Notes: generated by a model not told the origin, from the letters alone. 64,000 nucleotides of DNA from Ignavibacteriales bacterium (GCA_016707115.1 JADJIH010000018.1:62001-126000); one strand, 5' to 3'. Shown: positions 45,261-54,875, counted from the stretch's first letter. Translations and numbers: made by a program.

Positions 45261-46664
45261 ATGATTGTTAAAGAAGAAAAAATAAAGCGTAAAGAAAGAA
45301 AGCGCGAGCGAATGCTTGAAGTTGCAGCCGAACTTTTTTCTAAAAAAAATTATCACGAAGTAATGATGGATGATGTGGCACGATTAACTGATGTTGCCAA
45401 AGGTACGGTATATAATTATTTCAGTTCCAAAGAAGAATTATATTTTTCAATAATGAGTTCTAAGCTCGAAAACCTAAACACATCACTAAAAAATAAAATT
45501 GCATCTGAGATTAGTATTATTGATTCACTGCATACTTACATAATTCATCTTTATATGTTCATGATGAAATACCAAAATTTCTTTTTGATGTATCAGAAAG
45601 AGTATATGAATGCACAGAATGAATTTTGTGATGAACTTCGCGGAATGAGCGATGAACTAAAATCCATTTTGAGTGATGTTATATATAAAGGAAAAAGAGA
45701 GAACCAATTCCGTGATGTTGATGAAAGCTTTACTGTTAAGCTTGTTCTTGGAAGTATATTTGGCGCAGTTCAACGTGGTGTTGAGAATAAATACACTGGC
45801 GAAAAACTAATTGAAGAACGCGAAAAACTTTTTGATTTTATTCTTCATGGTTTGTATTCAGGTTTTAACAATAACAAAGTTAGACCATTAAAAAATAAAA
45901 CTATTGTACTTACACGAACTATCGAACAATCAAAAGAATCTGCCGCAATATTTAGCGAACTTGGTGCAGATGTGATTGTGTTTCCAACACTGGAGATTGT
46001 TCCTCCAAATAATTGGGATAAGTTTGATGAGGTGATTTTGTCCTCACAAAAAATAGATTTTGTAGTCTTCACTTCTGCACATGCTGTAACCATGTTTATT
46101 AAACGATGCGGTGAATTAAACAAGCAAATTGATTTTGAAAAAATTAAAGTTGTTGCTGTTGGAAATAAAACAAAATCAATCTGTGAAGAAAATAATATCA
46201 AAGTTGATATCGTACCAAAGAAATTTTCTGGTGAAGGCGTTGTTGAAGAATTATCTAAATATGATTTGAAAGACAAACTGGTTTTCATTCCACGTTCTGC
46301 AATTGGTAGAGAAGGATTACCAAATGGATTAGAAGATCTTGGTGCAAAAATTATTACTGTTCCTGTTTACAATGTTTCGCTTCCTTCAAAAGAATCTATA
46401 AAGCAAAATATTGAACAGCTTAATTCAAGCAAACAAGATGTTTTTATTTTTACTAGTCCATCTACATTTGAAAATTTTTTATTAATAATGAACATTAATA
46501 ATCCAGTTTCATTTTTTAAAAATTATGATGTAGCAGCTATTGGTCCAACAACAAAAACAGCAATTGAAAACAACAAAGTTAAAGTAAGTATTATGCCGGA
46601 TGAGTTTACAATTAAAGGCTTGGCAAACAAAATGATTGAGTTTTATAAAAAATCAGAAAAATAA
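45261..46664 (+). CDS. hemD: TetR-type regulator fused to uroporphyrinogen-III synthase
   Basis: In this 467-residue protein, residues about 12-200 form a full TetR/AcrR unit: the HTH (MMDDVARLTDVAKGTVYNYF, 35-54), then SSKEELYFSIM and helices to about 200. After a short linker (201-212), residues 213-465 are a complete uroporphyrinogen-III synthase, from KTIVLTRTIEQSKESAAIF through VVFTSAHAVTMF to FIFTSPSTFENF. HemD closes and inverts ring D of hydroxymethylbilane. Both halves have normal length, and the reading frame is continuous. It lies between the lipoprotein and hemE genes. The fusion suggests that the enzyme state or a pathway ligand alters DNA binding; this is inference. Confidence 0.9.
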   Translation: MIVKEEKIKRKERKRERMLEVAAELFSKKNYHEVMMDDVARLTDVAKGTVYNYFSSKEELYFSIMSSKLENLNTSLKNKIASEISIIDSLHTYIIHLYMFMMKYQNFFLMYQKEYMNAQNEFCDELRGMSDELKSILSDVIYKGKRENQFRDVDESFTVKLVLGSIFGAVQRGVENKYTGEKLIEEREKLFDFILHGLYSGFNNNKVRPLKNKTIVLTRTIEQSKESAAIFSELGADVIVFPTLEIVPPNNWDKFDEVILSSQKIDFVVFTSAHAVTMFIKRCGELNKQIDFEKIKVVAVGNKTKSICEENNIKVDIVPKKFSGEGVVEELSKYDLKDKLVFIPRSAIGREGLPNGLEDLGAKIITVPVYNVSLPSKESIKQNIEQLNSSKQDVFIFTSPSTFENFLLIMNINNPVSFFKNYDVAAIGPTTKTAIENNKVKVSIMPDEFTIKGLANKMIEFYKKSEK

Positions 46665-46675
46665 CGGAGAAAATT

Positions 46676-47737
46676 TTGAGCGAATTAAAAAATGATTTAT
46701 TTCTTAGAGCTTGTAAAAGACAAGATGTTGAACGTACACCAATCTGGATAATGCGCCAAGCTGGAAGATATTTACCTGAGTACAGAGCCGTTCGTGCAAA
46801 ATCAGATTTTCTAACAATGTGTAAAACTCCAGAACTTGCTGCCGAAGTTACAATTCAACCTGTAGATTTAGTTGGAGTTGATGCTGCGATTCTTTTTTCT
46901 GATATTCTTGTAATTCCTGAGGCTATGGGAATGCATCTTGAAATGAATGAAGGTAAAGGTCCTGTATTTCCAAATCCAATTCGCACTATTGATGATGCAA
47001 AAAAATTAAAAGATATCGATCCAACTAAAGAATTAAAATATGTTCTTGATGCTGTTGCTTTGACAAAAAAGAATTTGGATAATCGTGTTCCATTAATTGG
47101 ATTTAGCGGTTCACCCTGGACACTTCTTACGTATATGGTTGAAGGTAAAGGTTCAAAGAATTATTCAGAAGTAAAAAAAATGTTATATAACAATCCAGAA
47201 CTTGCTCACTCAATTCTTGATAAGTTAGCAGACACAATCGCTGATTATCTTTCAGCTAAAATTGAAGCTGGTTGTAATGCAGTTCAGATTTTTGATACCT
47301 GGGGCGGCATACTTTCACAAAAAGATTTTGAAGAATTTTCTTTACAATATGTTGAAAAGATAATTTCAAAAATAAAAAGAAAAGACGAGCCTGTAATTTT
47401 CTTTGCTAAAGGTGTTCATTATAATCTTAGCAGGTTGGCTAGCATTGGCGCGGATGTGCTTGGTCTTGATTGGACAATGGATCTTGGAAAAGTTAGAAAA
47501 GAAGTCGGTGATAAAGTTGCACTTCAAGGTAATCTAGATCCAACTGTTTTGTATGCGGATAAAAGTTATATTAAAAAAGAAGTAAAAAATGTATTAAGTT
47601 CTTTTGGCAAAGGTAATGGGCATGTATTTAATCTTGGTCATGGTGTTTTACCTGATATAGACCCAGAAAATGTAAAAGCACTTGTGCAATATGTAAAAGA
47701 AGAAAGTATTATATATCATCGTAAACATGTTAAATAG
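46676..47737 (+). CDS. hemE: Uroporphyrinogen-III decarboxylase
   Basis: The 353-residue protein has the signature PIWIMRQAGRYLPEYRAVR (residues 22-40) and GFSGSPWTLLTYMVEG, and ends with a typical FNLGHGVLPDIDPEN. It removes four carboxyl groups to give coproporphyrinogen III. The start is TTG at 46676 with GGAGA upstream. It sits 11 bases after tetR-hemD and eight before hemN. Confidence 0.96.
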   Translation: MSELKNDLFLRACKRQDVERTPIWIMRQAGRYLPEYRAVRAKSDFLTMCKTPELAAEVTIQPVDLVGVDAAILFSDILVIPEAMGMHLEMNEGKGPVFPNPIRTIDDAKKLKDIDPTKELKYVLDAVALTKKNLDNRVPLIGFSGSPWTLLTYMVEGKGSKNYSEVKKMLYNNPELAHSILDKLADTIADYLSAKIEAGCNAVQIFDTWGGILSQKDFEEFSLQYVEKIISKIKRKDEPVIFFAKGVHYNLSRLASIGADVLGLDWTMDLGKVRKEVGDKVALQGNLDPTVLYADKSYIKKEVKNVLSSFGKGNGHVFNLGHGVLPDIDPENVKALVQYVKEESIIYHRKHVK

Positions 47738-47745
47738 GAGATTTT

Positions 47746-49122
47746 ATGTTTGAAATAGATTTAACAAAATTTAAAAAATACGATAAGCCGGGACCACGCT
47801 ACACAAGCTATCCAACGGCTCCGCAGTTTAATGAAGCATTTACACACGAAGATTATCTAAATGAAATTGTAAAAACTAATTACGGAAAAAATCTTCCTGA
47901 TTTATCACTTTACTTCCATCTACCTTATTGTGATACGCTTTGCTATTTCTGCGGCTGCAATATGATAATTACTCGAAACAGAGATAGAATAAAAGAGTAC
48001 ATAAAATATCTTAAGAAAGAAATTGATCTTACAAGAACATATTTATTAACGGATAGAAAAGTTGCACAGCATCATTGGGGTGGAGGAACACCAACACATT
48101 TAAATCCTGATGAGATAAATGAACTTGCTTCCTATATTAAACAGTCATTTAACTTTAGAGACAATGCGGAAGTTAGTTGTGAAATTGATCCGCGTGAACT
48201 TACTAAAGCACATCTTGAAGCATTGCGTAATAATGGATTTAACAGAATCAGTATGGGTGTTCAGGATTTTGATGAAAAGGTTCAGAAAGCTGTAAACAGG
48301 ATTCAACCTGAAGACATAACAAGACAAGCAGTTCAGTGGATTAGAGAACTTGGTTATCAAAGTATTAACCTTGATTTGATCTACGGTTTACCTTTTCAAA
48401 CAGTAGAAGGATTTGCAAAAACTGTTGATCACATAATTGATATTTCTCCTGATCGAATTGCTGTATTTAATTATGCACATGTTCCATGGATGAAAAAACA
48501 TATGGCACTCATTCATCCAGAAGATATTCCGGCAGCAGAAATAAAGCTTGAAATCCTAAAGATGACGATTGAAAAACTTACAAATGCCGGATACGATTTT
48601 ATTGGTATGGATCACTTTGCAAAACCGGATGATGAACTTTCAATCGCTATGAGAGAGAAAAAACTTTACCGCAATTTTCAGGGTTACAGCACAAATGCCG
48701 GTGCCGATCTTTACGCAATGGGAATAACTTCCATCTCCCAACTTAAAAATGTTTATGCACAGAATTACAAAACCGAAAAAGAATATTACTCAGCTCTTGA
48801 TCATGAAAAACTACCAACCTCAAAAGGGTATCAACTAACGGAAGATGATCACTTACGCAGAGAAGTGATTATGAAATTGATGTGCGACTTTGAGTTAGAC
48901 TTTAAACAATTTGAACAACAATTTAAAATAGATTTTAAAAAATATTTTGCATGGGGATTAAACAACTTAAAAGAAATGGAAACTGATGATCTTGTTGAAA
49001 TTTCTGATGGCGGAATAAAAGTTAAAAATATGGGAAGAATGCTTATCCGTAACATCGCAATAAATTTTGATGGTTACATAGAACGTAAAGAAGATAAGGC
49101 TAAGTATTCAAGAACAGTTTAA
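47746..49122 (+). CDS. hemN: Oxygen-independent coproporphyrinogen III dehydrogenase
   Basis: The 458-residue radical SAM protein has its 4Fe-4S ligands at C62, C66 and C69 (HLPYCDTLCYFCGCN), the preceding GPRYTSYPTA typical of HemN, and the WGGGTPTHL and NYAHVPWMKKHM segments. It makes protoporphyrinogen IX without oxygen. AGGAG precedes the ATG. It ends the heme operon, and the following gene is on the other strand. Confidence 0.95.
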   Translation: MFEIDLTKFKKYDKPGPRYTSYPTAPQFNEAFTHEDYLNEIVKTNYGKNLPDLSLYFHLPYCDTLCYFCGCNMIITRNRDRIKEYIKYLKKEIDLTRTYLLTDRKVAQHHWGGGTPTHLNPDEINELASYIKQSFNFRDNAEVSCEIDPRELTKAHLEALRNNGFNRISMGVQDFDEKVQKAVNRIQPEDITRQAVQWIRELGYQSINLDLIYGLPFQTVEGFAKTVDHIIDISPDRIAVFNYAHVPWMKKHMALIHPEDIPAAEIKLEILKMTIEKLTNAGYDFIGMDHFAKPDDELSIAMREKKLYRNFQGYSTNAGADLYAMGITSISQLKNVYAQNYKTEKEYYSALDHEKLPTSKGYQLTEDDHLRREVIMKLMCDFELDFKQFEQQFKIDFKKYFAWGLNNLKEMETDDLVEISDGGIKVKNMGRMLIRNIAINFDGYIERKEDKAKYSRTV

Positions 49123-49169
49123 TCTTAATAGAACACGGATTTAACGGGTTTGCGCAGAATTGAATGTAA

Positions 49170-49192
49170 TCAAACACCAAAATTCTGTTATA
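49170..49192. repeat. Direct-repeat copy A flanking the membrane desaturase gene
   Basis: These 23 bases match 50253-50275 with one mismatch (TCAAACACCAAAATTCT then G or A then TTATA). Copy B is the 3' coding end of the acyl-ACP desaturase; copy A lies just past the membrane desaturase stop. The repeats are 1.08 kb apart. Confidence 0.6.
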
Positions 49193-49199
49193 AGCAAAT

Positions 49200-50120
49200 T
49201 CAAGCAATAAGACTTTCAATTCTGTTATCTTCATTAATATTCTCATTACTATTCGCTATCTCTTCTTCTCTCATTCTTTCCAATCTCATCGAGTTAGTTC
49301 TAAACTTTGGAATAAAAATAGAAAGAATATAACATCTTACTATATACCACCAGAAACTTCTCTCGAGTAAAATAGGATTAATATTTTGTTCGATTTCTGC
49401 GTGTGCTTCGGGAACTTTATTCCAGTGTAACCCTGCTTTGTGATGATGAATTGTATGATAACCATTATTGAAAAGCATAAAATTTAAAAACCCGGTAAAG
49501 TTTCTTGAATGATTCCACTCAGATTCTTCATTTGCATGAACATGCTGGACGTAATTGAATATTAACACACTAAACAGGGATACTTGTTGAGGTACAATAA
49601 CGAAGAGAAGTGCTTTCTGCCAATCTAATAAAAGAGCTCCAGCTATCCACAAAAAAAGTATGACATACTGAGAGATGCATAACCAGAATTTCTCTTTATT
49701 GTTAGCTTTTAAATCTTTTAAATAGCCAAAGATCGCTCTCTGCTGGTAATAACCACTTATCGTTGGGTATGAAATGAGAGTAAGAAAATTATTCCGTTCG
49801 CTCACTCTATAGGTAATAGAGTCATCTCCTCCACGATTATTAAACCGGTGATGATTTTTATTGTGTGTTGGTATCCAGGCAAAAATAGGGAAGCCATAAA
49901 ACACTGTTAACCACCAATCTGTTAAAGTGTTTAATGTTTTAGATTGCCACATAGGTAAATGATTGTGATTATGTGTCATTACAGAAACAGCCACTGACAT
50001 AAACAAATACCAGGTGTAGATAAATGTATTTACACCAAGAAACAGCCATTGAATTATTAATAACATGGTTGTTATAAATATGTAAACAAGACTTTTAATG
50101 TCTGCTTTATTTTTTAACAT
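49200..50120 (-). CDS. Membrane fatty-acid desaturase
   Basis: The 306-residue protein has the three histidine boxes of membrane di-iron desaturases: HNHNH at about 50-54, HNKNHH at about 86-91 and HTIHHHKAGLHW near 230. About four membrane helices separate them. It would introduce a double bond with oxygen and electrons from a redox partner not seen here. It sits downstream of the soluble desaturase in the same direction, with direct repeats on each side. Substrate unknown. Confidence 0.88.
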   Translation of the reverse strand: MLKNKADIKSLVYIFITTMLLIIQWLFLGVNTFIYTWYLFMSVAVSVMTHNHNHLPMWQSKTLNTLTDWWLTVFYGFPIFAWIPTHNKNHHRFNNRGGDDSITYRVSERNNFLTLISYPTISGYYQQRAIFGYLKDLKANNKEKFWLCISQYVILFLWIAGALLLDWQKALLFVIVPQQVSLFSVLIFNYVQHVHANEESEWNHSRNFTGFLNFMLFNNGYHTIHHHKAGLHWNKVPEAHAEIEQNINPILLERSFWWYIVRCYILSIFIPKFRTNSMRLERMREEEIANSNENINEDNRIESLIA

Positions 50121-50248
50121 ATGAACCTCTGAGCTTAAAATAATTTTTTACACGAACATTCAATTCCATTATCATCGTCTTCACTATCTTGAAAATCTAA
50201 ACGATACTTAACCAATCTAGAGATTCATTTAGCAAATTGAATTTTTGC

Positions 50249-51244
50249 TTATTCAAACACCAAAATTCTATTATAGATAAAATCAAAAGAAAATGTTTTT
50301 GATTCTGTTCTTTTCTCAATATACTCGGCAACTTTTTCTAAACGTTTGGGAATAGAAAGAATTTTTTCCTGCGCTTTTTGTGCAAGATCATTCAGTCCGG
50401 TTATTAATTCAATTTCCCAAAACTTAATTGCTTCTTCTACTATCTTTTTATAATCACGCGGACCATAAATTCCAATTCTCCTAACAACATCAGCCATATC
50501 TCTAAAGTTAGGCATTGAAATTCCAGGCATATCTATCGCAGGCATAATATCTGCCGCAGAAAGCATTGCCCTGTTTGGATCAAGATTAAGAACTTCTTTA
50601 AAAACATTTCTATAAAAAGTATAATGCTTTGCTTCATCAGCGGCGATGTTGCTAAGAATGCCATTTAATAATGGCTCATCCTGTCCTGCAAGTTTACCAG
50701 TATTCTTATGTGATACTTGCGTTGCTCTTTCCTGCAAAGTTGTATAAACAAAAACTTTGTACGGATCTTTATCCCAATCAGGATTAAAACCGCTTTCGAT
50801 ATAATGAAACTGCATCAACTCAACTTCACGAAAACTGAACAATCGTGCATCACGAACATAATCTCTTATAGCAGCACCGTGCCTATCTTCTTCTGCAGTC
50901 CACATATTATTCCATTTTGACCAGAAGCTTCTATCACCAAGATGCTGTGCAATCAGTCTGTGAAAGTGAGGTAAACCTTCTTCCGTTAAAAGATTTAATG
51001 CAACAGCAACCCGAACTTCATCTTTAACTCCACGTGAACGATCACGAAGAATTTTATTATTAGCTTCCTGATCATCATTCATTTTTTCATCTGCTGGAAG
51101 AAAATCACTTGAGAACCATAATTTTCTTTTATCAACATGATCTTCCATCCATTCTTTTACTTTGCCTTCAAGCTGATTAAGTACTTCAGTTTTATTAGCC
51201 GTTTCAGTTTGTAATGATTCGCGCTCTTTTATTAAGATTTCCAT
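50249..51244 (-). CDS. Soluble acyl-ACP desaturase (di-iron)
   Basis: The 331-residue protein has the di-iron ligands of the plant stearoyl-ACP desaturase family: TAEEDRHG (about residue 116) and IAADEAKHY (about 200). WNNMWTAEEDRHGAAI and YTTLQERATQVSHKN are family segments. It introduces a cis double bond into acyl-ACP with oxygen, changing membrane fluidity. There is no transit peptide. It is followed 128 bases later by the membrane desaturase gene. Confidence 0.92.
   Translation of the reverse strand: MEILIKERESLQTETANKTEVLNQLEGKVKEWMEDHVDKRKLWFSSDFLPADEKMNDDQEANNKILRDRSRGVKDEVRVAVALNLLTEEGLPHFHRLIAQHLGDRSFWSKWNNMWTAEEDRHGAAIRDYVRDARLFSFREVELMQFHYIESGFNPDWDKDPYKVFVYTTLQERATQVSHKNTGKLAGQDEPLLNGILSNIAADEAKHYTFYRNVFKEVLNLDPNRAMLSAADIMPAIDMPGISMPNFRDMADVVRRIGIYGPRDYKKIVEEAIKFWEIELITGLNDLAQKAQEKILSIPKRLEKVAEYIEKRTESKTFSFDFIYNRILVFE
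50253..50275. repeat. Direct-repeat copy B, within the acyl-ACP desaturase 3' end
   Basis: This is the coding source of the repeat; on the minus strand it encodes the final residues YNRILVFE. Copy A at 49170-49192 would encode almost the same peptide, but it has no gene around it. Confidence 0.6.
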
Positions 51245-51391
51245 AACATTATAAATTTATTTATTTGTATAATCGTTTAGTTCTACTATTAGATAATAGA
51301 AATGATTTGTCTTAACAGAAAGGTAGTGAGAGTGCCAAAAGCGGGTTTTACATTTAATTTACAATTGGCATAAAAGATTTTATTAAGAATA

Positions 51392-51420
51392 TGTCACTCT
51401 TCGACAAGCTCAGAGTGACA
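51392..51420. repeat. TGTCACTCT palindromic repeat element
   Basis: TGTCACTCT (51392-51400) pairs with AGAGTGACA (51412-51420) around TCGACAAGCTC. The core matches the hemA-hemC elements. It lies 22 bases past the 3' end of the ATP-grasp gene and could act as a processing or termination hairpin. Confidence 0.55.
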
Positions 51421-51442
51421 CTTTAGAATTACTGTATGGAAA

Positions 51443-52639
51443 TTAATCGCTTGGTCTTTCAGCCATTTGGGCTGTGGTAAAGAAATCGTTATAAAATCGT
51501 TTTTGATATTCATCAAGTAAGTGATTTATTCTCTCTTTATCAGATGATTTTACGATCAAGCCCGCGTGATATTCCTTTTTTAATCTCCAATAAACTTCCG
51601 GATCATTATATGTTTCCAGATTTGGCCATTCTTGTTTTGATAAGGAAGTAAGTATTGCAGCAAAATCATTTTTAGCTTTTGGAAGTTTATATTCTTTTTC
51701 ACCATTTAGAATTTCAATCTTTGCCCATTCTCTCCAAAGATTAATTCCAGTTGCTGCTTCAACAAGAGAAGAAAGATTAGCTCCGCCAACACGTGCAGAT
51801 GTTTCTAGGAAATATAGTGTCCCATCTTCAGCACGAATGAATTCTGAATGTGAAACTCCACGTAGTAATCCTAAAGCCTTTAAAACTTTTTTGTTTAGTT
51901 CCAAAACTTCTTTTGCTTCATCAGATTTGCTATCAAGTGTCTGGCTAGTAAAAACTCTGCCTTGATGTGCAACTTCAAATGGCGGAGTTCCGTATTTGCT
52001 TGCTAATCCAAAGACAACTTCACGCTCACTAATTATTGTATCAACGTGGTAGATACTTCCTGGAACAAATCTTTCCATTAAAAAGAATGATTGTTCATCA
52101 GCAAGATAATTAATTCTATCCCACATTTCCTGTTTGTTGTTAACTTTTTTTAATCCATAAGAACCAGCAAGTAAACGCGGCTTAATCATATAAGGATATG
52201 GAATCGTATCTGCAAACTCATTTATTTTTTTATGATTTAGGATGTGACAAAATTCTGGAACAGGAATTCCGTTTTCTTTTGCAACCATTCTCATTGCAAG
52301 TTTATCACGAAAATGTCTTGCAGTTGTATCTCCCATTCCTGCAATTCTTAAATGTTCTCTTAAAGAAGCGGCACGTTCAACGTCAAAATCATCAAGCGCA
52401 ACAATTCTATCTATCTGTTCAGTTCGAGCAAGATAACTTACTCCATAAATTACATCCTGCATATTCCAATCTTTGTTTTTGTCTGGTATATAAAATATTT
52501 CATCCAGACTTTCTCTAGGCCAATCTGCATTTTCAAGACTTTTTGATGTAAGAAGTACAACTCGACAGCCTTGCGCTTTTGCTTCACGCATAAAGTCAAA
52601 GCCTTTTTCATAACTGGATATGCAAAGAATTGTTAGCAT
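51443..52639 (-). CDS. ATP-grasp superfamily ligase
   Basis: The 398-residue protein has a Rossmann-like start (ILCISSYEKGFDFM) and the ATP-grasp core: RDKLAMRMVAKENGIPVPEF, MIKPRLLAGSYGLKKV and FLETSARVGGANLSSLVEA (the Mg/ATP-binding E-x-N-like end). The family joins a carboxylate to an amine or thiol using ATP. The layout resembles carbamoyl-phosphate-synthase-like stand-alone ligases, but the substrate is unknown. It has no obvious partner genes. About 120 bases upstream of it hold only AT-rich sequence and short AACAAA runs. Confidence 0.8.
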   Translation of the reverse strand: MLTILCISSYEKGFDFMREAKAQGCRVVLLTSKSLENADWPRESLDEIFYIPDKNKDWNMQDVIYGVSYLARTEQIDRIVALDDFDVERAASLREHLRIAGMGDTTARHFRDKLAMRMVAKENGIPVPEFCHILNHKKINEFADTIPYPYMIKPRLLAGSYGLKKVNNKQEMWDRINYLADEQSFFLMERFVPGSIYHVDTIISEREVVFGLASKYGTPPFEVAHQGRVFTSQTLDSKSDEAKEVLELNKKVLKALGLLRGVSHSEFIRAEDGTLYFLETSARVGGANLSSLVEAATGINLWREWAKIEILNGEKEYKLPKAKNDFAAILTSLSKQEWPNLETYNDPEVYWRLKKEYHAGLIVKSSDKERINHLLDEYQKRFYNDFFTTAQMAERPSD

Positions 52640-52762
52640 GACATTACCTCAAAAATTTAGTAACTGAATGATTAACTGATGTTTTTGAACTAATTAATCT
52701 GACTGAAAATACAAATAACAAATAACAAAAAACAAATCCCAACCGCCTAAATAAAAATTCTT

Positions 52763-53109
52763 TTATTTAGATTTTTCTATAATAGCTGAAAAAATCTTTT
52801 TTAGTTCAGTAGTTTCCTGAATAAGTTCTTTAACCTTTCACCCAAAACCACCTCGTTTGTTTCTAAAATTAATCTCAACCAAAAAATACTTTCTTTAGCT
52901 TCTTTTCTAGAAATCCGAAGGTGCATTACAAAATCCTTTTTACCCAATGATTCGTTTGTTTCTATATAGTTTGCTCCAACGGAAGAAGATGATCTAATTA
53001 CTTACCTGCTATATTCAACATTTGCAATTGTTTTTGGAAGACTTTTAGTAAACACGCTAACAGACTTTGCAACTTGGAAAGTTCTTTCCTCTAAATCATA
53101 TTCCGCCAT
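52763..53109 (-). pseudogene. Decayed four-helix-bundle (IVS-type) protein gene
   Basis: From the ATG at 53109 the frame reads MAEYDLEERTFQVAKSVSVF and on to codon 35, then TAA (53002-53004) where the family has Gln (SRQVIRSSSSVGANYIE). Reading through gives SSSSVGANYIETNESLGKK and RISRKEAKESIFWLRL, the signature of the 23S intervening-sequence four-helix-bundle family. Near 52829-52833 one A is missing from a run; restoring it yields ELIQETTELKKIFSAII and a stop at 52763. The repaired gene would be 115 residues, the usual size. Two separate lesions argue for true decay. Confidence 0.8.
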
Positions 53110-53162
53110 TCACTATACTCTCTCTATCTATATTAACTTGCCTTTTTGTAGTTTGATTTTTG

Positions 53163-54875
53163 TTATTTGAAATTTACCATTCTAAGAATGGGATATACAT
53201 TTTCTCCTCTGTCATAAAAGGGAGATCGTTTATAAAAGAAATCTAATCTTTCTCCACCATTATTTCTAAAAGATTCATCTTCATTAAGTTTTTTATAAAA
53301 TTCATTACGTAAAGAAGAATCTTCTTTCATCATTTGTTTTGCATATGGTTCCATTACATACGCTTCTGCATATTCTTTTCTTTCAAAGAATGCATTGAAA
53401 AATCCCCAATTAACAAAGGAATCTGGAGCTTCCGGCTCTAACAAATTGACAATCACTCTTAACTGTCTTTGATTTGTGTAAACAATTAAAGTTCCGGCGT
53501 CAACATCAACTTTTTCTATAAAAGCATTACATTTAAAGGAAGGAAGCTGTCTTCCTTCATAAGGTCTTGGCGCAAACCGAACATCTTCAAATCTGTATTT
53601 TTCAACTTTTATATTTTTTGAGGATTTTAATACATTAAATTTTATTTGATGAGTTTTTATAACATCAATAATTTCTGAAAATTGTTGTGGAATTAAATAA
53701 GCAACAGGTACACTAATCTTCTTTTCGGAGTTTGCTTTGTTAAAAATCGGAATCTCAATTTCCAGTGGCTTATTAGTATACTTCCTTACAGTTGAGCCGG
53801 TTAATTCACTGTGTTCGTCATACCATTCAAATCCTTTAAATATATATTTGTCATATTTACCATTTCCTTTAAGAACTAATGGAAAATTCTTTTTTGTAGA
53901 TAAATAATATTTAACTGTTTCTCTATCCGCTTGCTTGTTTAATGAAATTAATTCTTTATGATTATCATTTACAAATCTTATGGAATGTTCCATCATTGAT
54001 TTTGTTGAGTAAACACGATTAGCAAAAGGTTTTAAGCTGTGTGTTTCCACGAGAAGACAAACTCTGTTTTGCGTTGCACAATATCCGTGAGATAATCTTG
54101 GCGGTGCGGGTAAATCAATTATTCCACTTTCAATTGTCCCGGATTTAAATTCCATATATGGCCCAATAATAAATCCATCTTCTTCAACATTGCTTAAAAG
54201 ATGTGGCAAATATTTTTTATCAATCCAGTTTATTAAACTTCGATCAATATTTTGATGTGTTTCAATTCCATAAGTTACGTGATATTGATAATCAGCTCCG
54301 TTTGTTGTGTGATTATCAATCATAAAATCCGGTAGCCAATCATTAAATAATTTTAGAAAAGATCTGATCTCTGGCGAATCAGCTTTTAAATAATCTCTAT
54401 TCAAATTTAAGTTTAAAGCATTGGTTCGCCAGCCCATTTTCTTTGGTCCGCTCTGATTTGGCCTGTTAAACGGACTTATTCTTTCGTGTCCATCAATATT
54501 CAAAACAGGAATGATTAGCAAAATTGTATTATCTAAAAGTGATAGCTTTTCTTTTGTGATAAGAATTTCTCTAAGCAAGAGCTTACAAGCATCTTTACCT
54601 TCAACCTCACCTGGATGAATTCCATTTTGAATAAGCACAATTGCTTTACTAGATTTTTTAGCTTGCTCTGGCGTAAAAGCTTTATCCTTAGAAACGATAA
54701 TGACTTTTAATTCTCTTCCTTGGGGAGTCAAGCCAATAGTTTTGATTTTTACATATGGTGAATTATCGGCAAACTTTTGAAAATACTTTAAAGAATTCAC
54801 ATAATCAGGTGATTCAAGGTAATCAGATTTTTCAAAATGTGTTAGCCAGTCTTTTGAAATATTTTTCTTTTGCAT
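53163..54875 (-). CDS. M14-family zinc carboxypeptidase
   Basis: The 570-residue protein has the zinc motif HPGEVEGKDA with His87 and Glu90, then LNLNRDY and DFMIDNHTTNGADY, and VETHSLKPF late in the domain (to about 300). No signal peptide is visible, unusual for M14 enzymes of this length; a cytoplasmic role or a non-standard export is possible. The C-terminal 250 residues look like a beta domain of unknown role. It cleaves C-terminal residues or related amide bonds; substrate unknown. It is separate from its neighbours. Confidence 0.85.
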   Translation of the reverse strand: MQKKNISKDWLTHFEKSDYLESPDYVNSLKYFQKFADNSPYVKIKTIGLTPQGRELKVIIVSKDKAFTPEQAKKSSKAIVLIQNGIHPGEVEGKDACKLLLREILITKEKLSLLDNTILLIIPVLNIDGHERISPFNRPNQSGPKKMGWRTNALNLNLNRDYLKADSPEIRSFLKLFNDWLPDFMIDNHTTNGADYQYHVTYGIETHQNIDRSLINWIDKKYLPHLLSNVEEDGFIIGPYMEFKSGTIESGIIDLPAPPRLSHGYCATQNRVCLLVETHSLKPFANRVYSTKSMMEHSIRFVNDNHKELISLNKQADRETVKYYLSTKKNFPLVLKGNGKYDKYIFKGFEWYDEHSELTGSTVRKYTNKPLEIEIPIFNKANSEKKISVPVAYLIPQQFSEIIDVIKTHQIKFNVLKSSKNIKVEKYRFEDVRFAPRPYEGRQLPSFKCNAFIEKVDVDAGTLIVYTNQRQLRVIVNLLEPEAPDSFVNWGFFNAFFERKEYAEAYVMEPYAKQMMKEDSSLRNEFYKKLNEDESFRNNGGERLDFFYKRSPFYDRGENVYPILRMVNFK

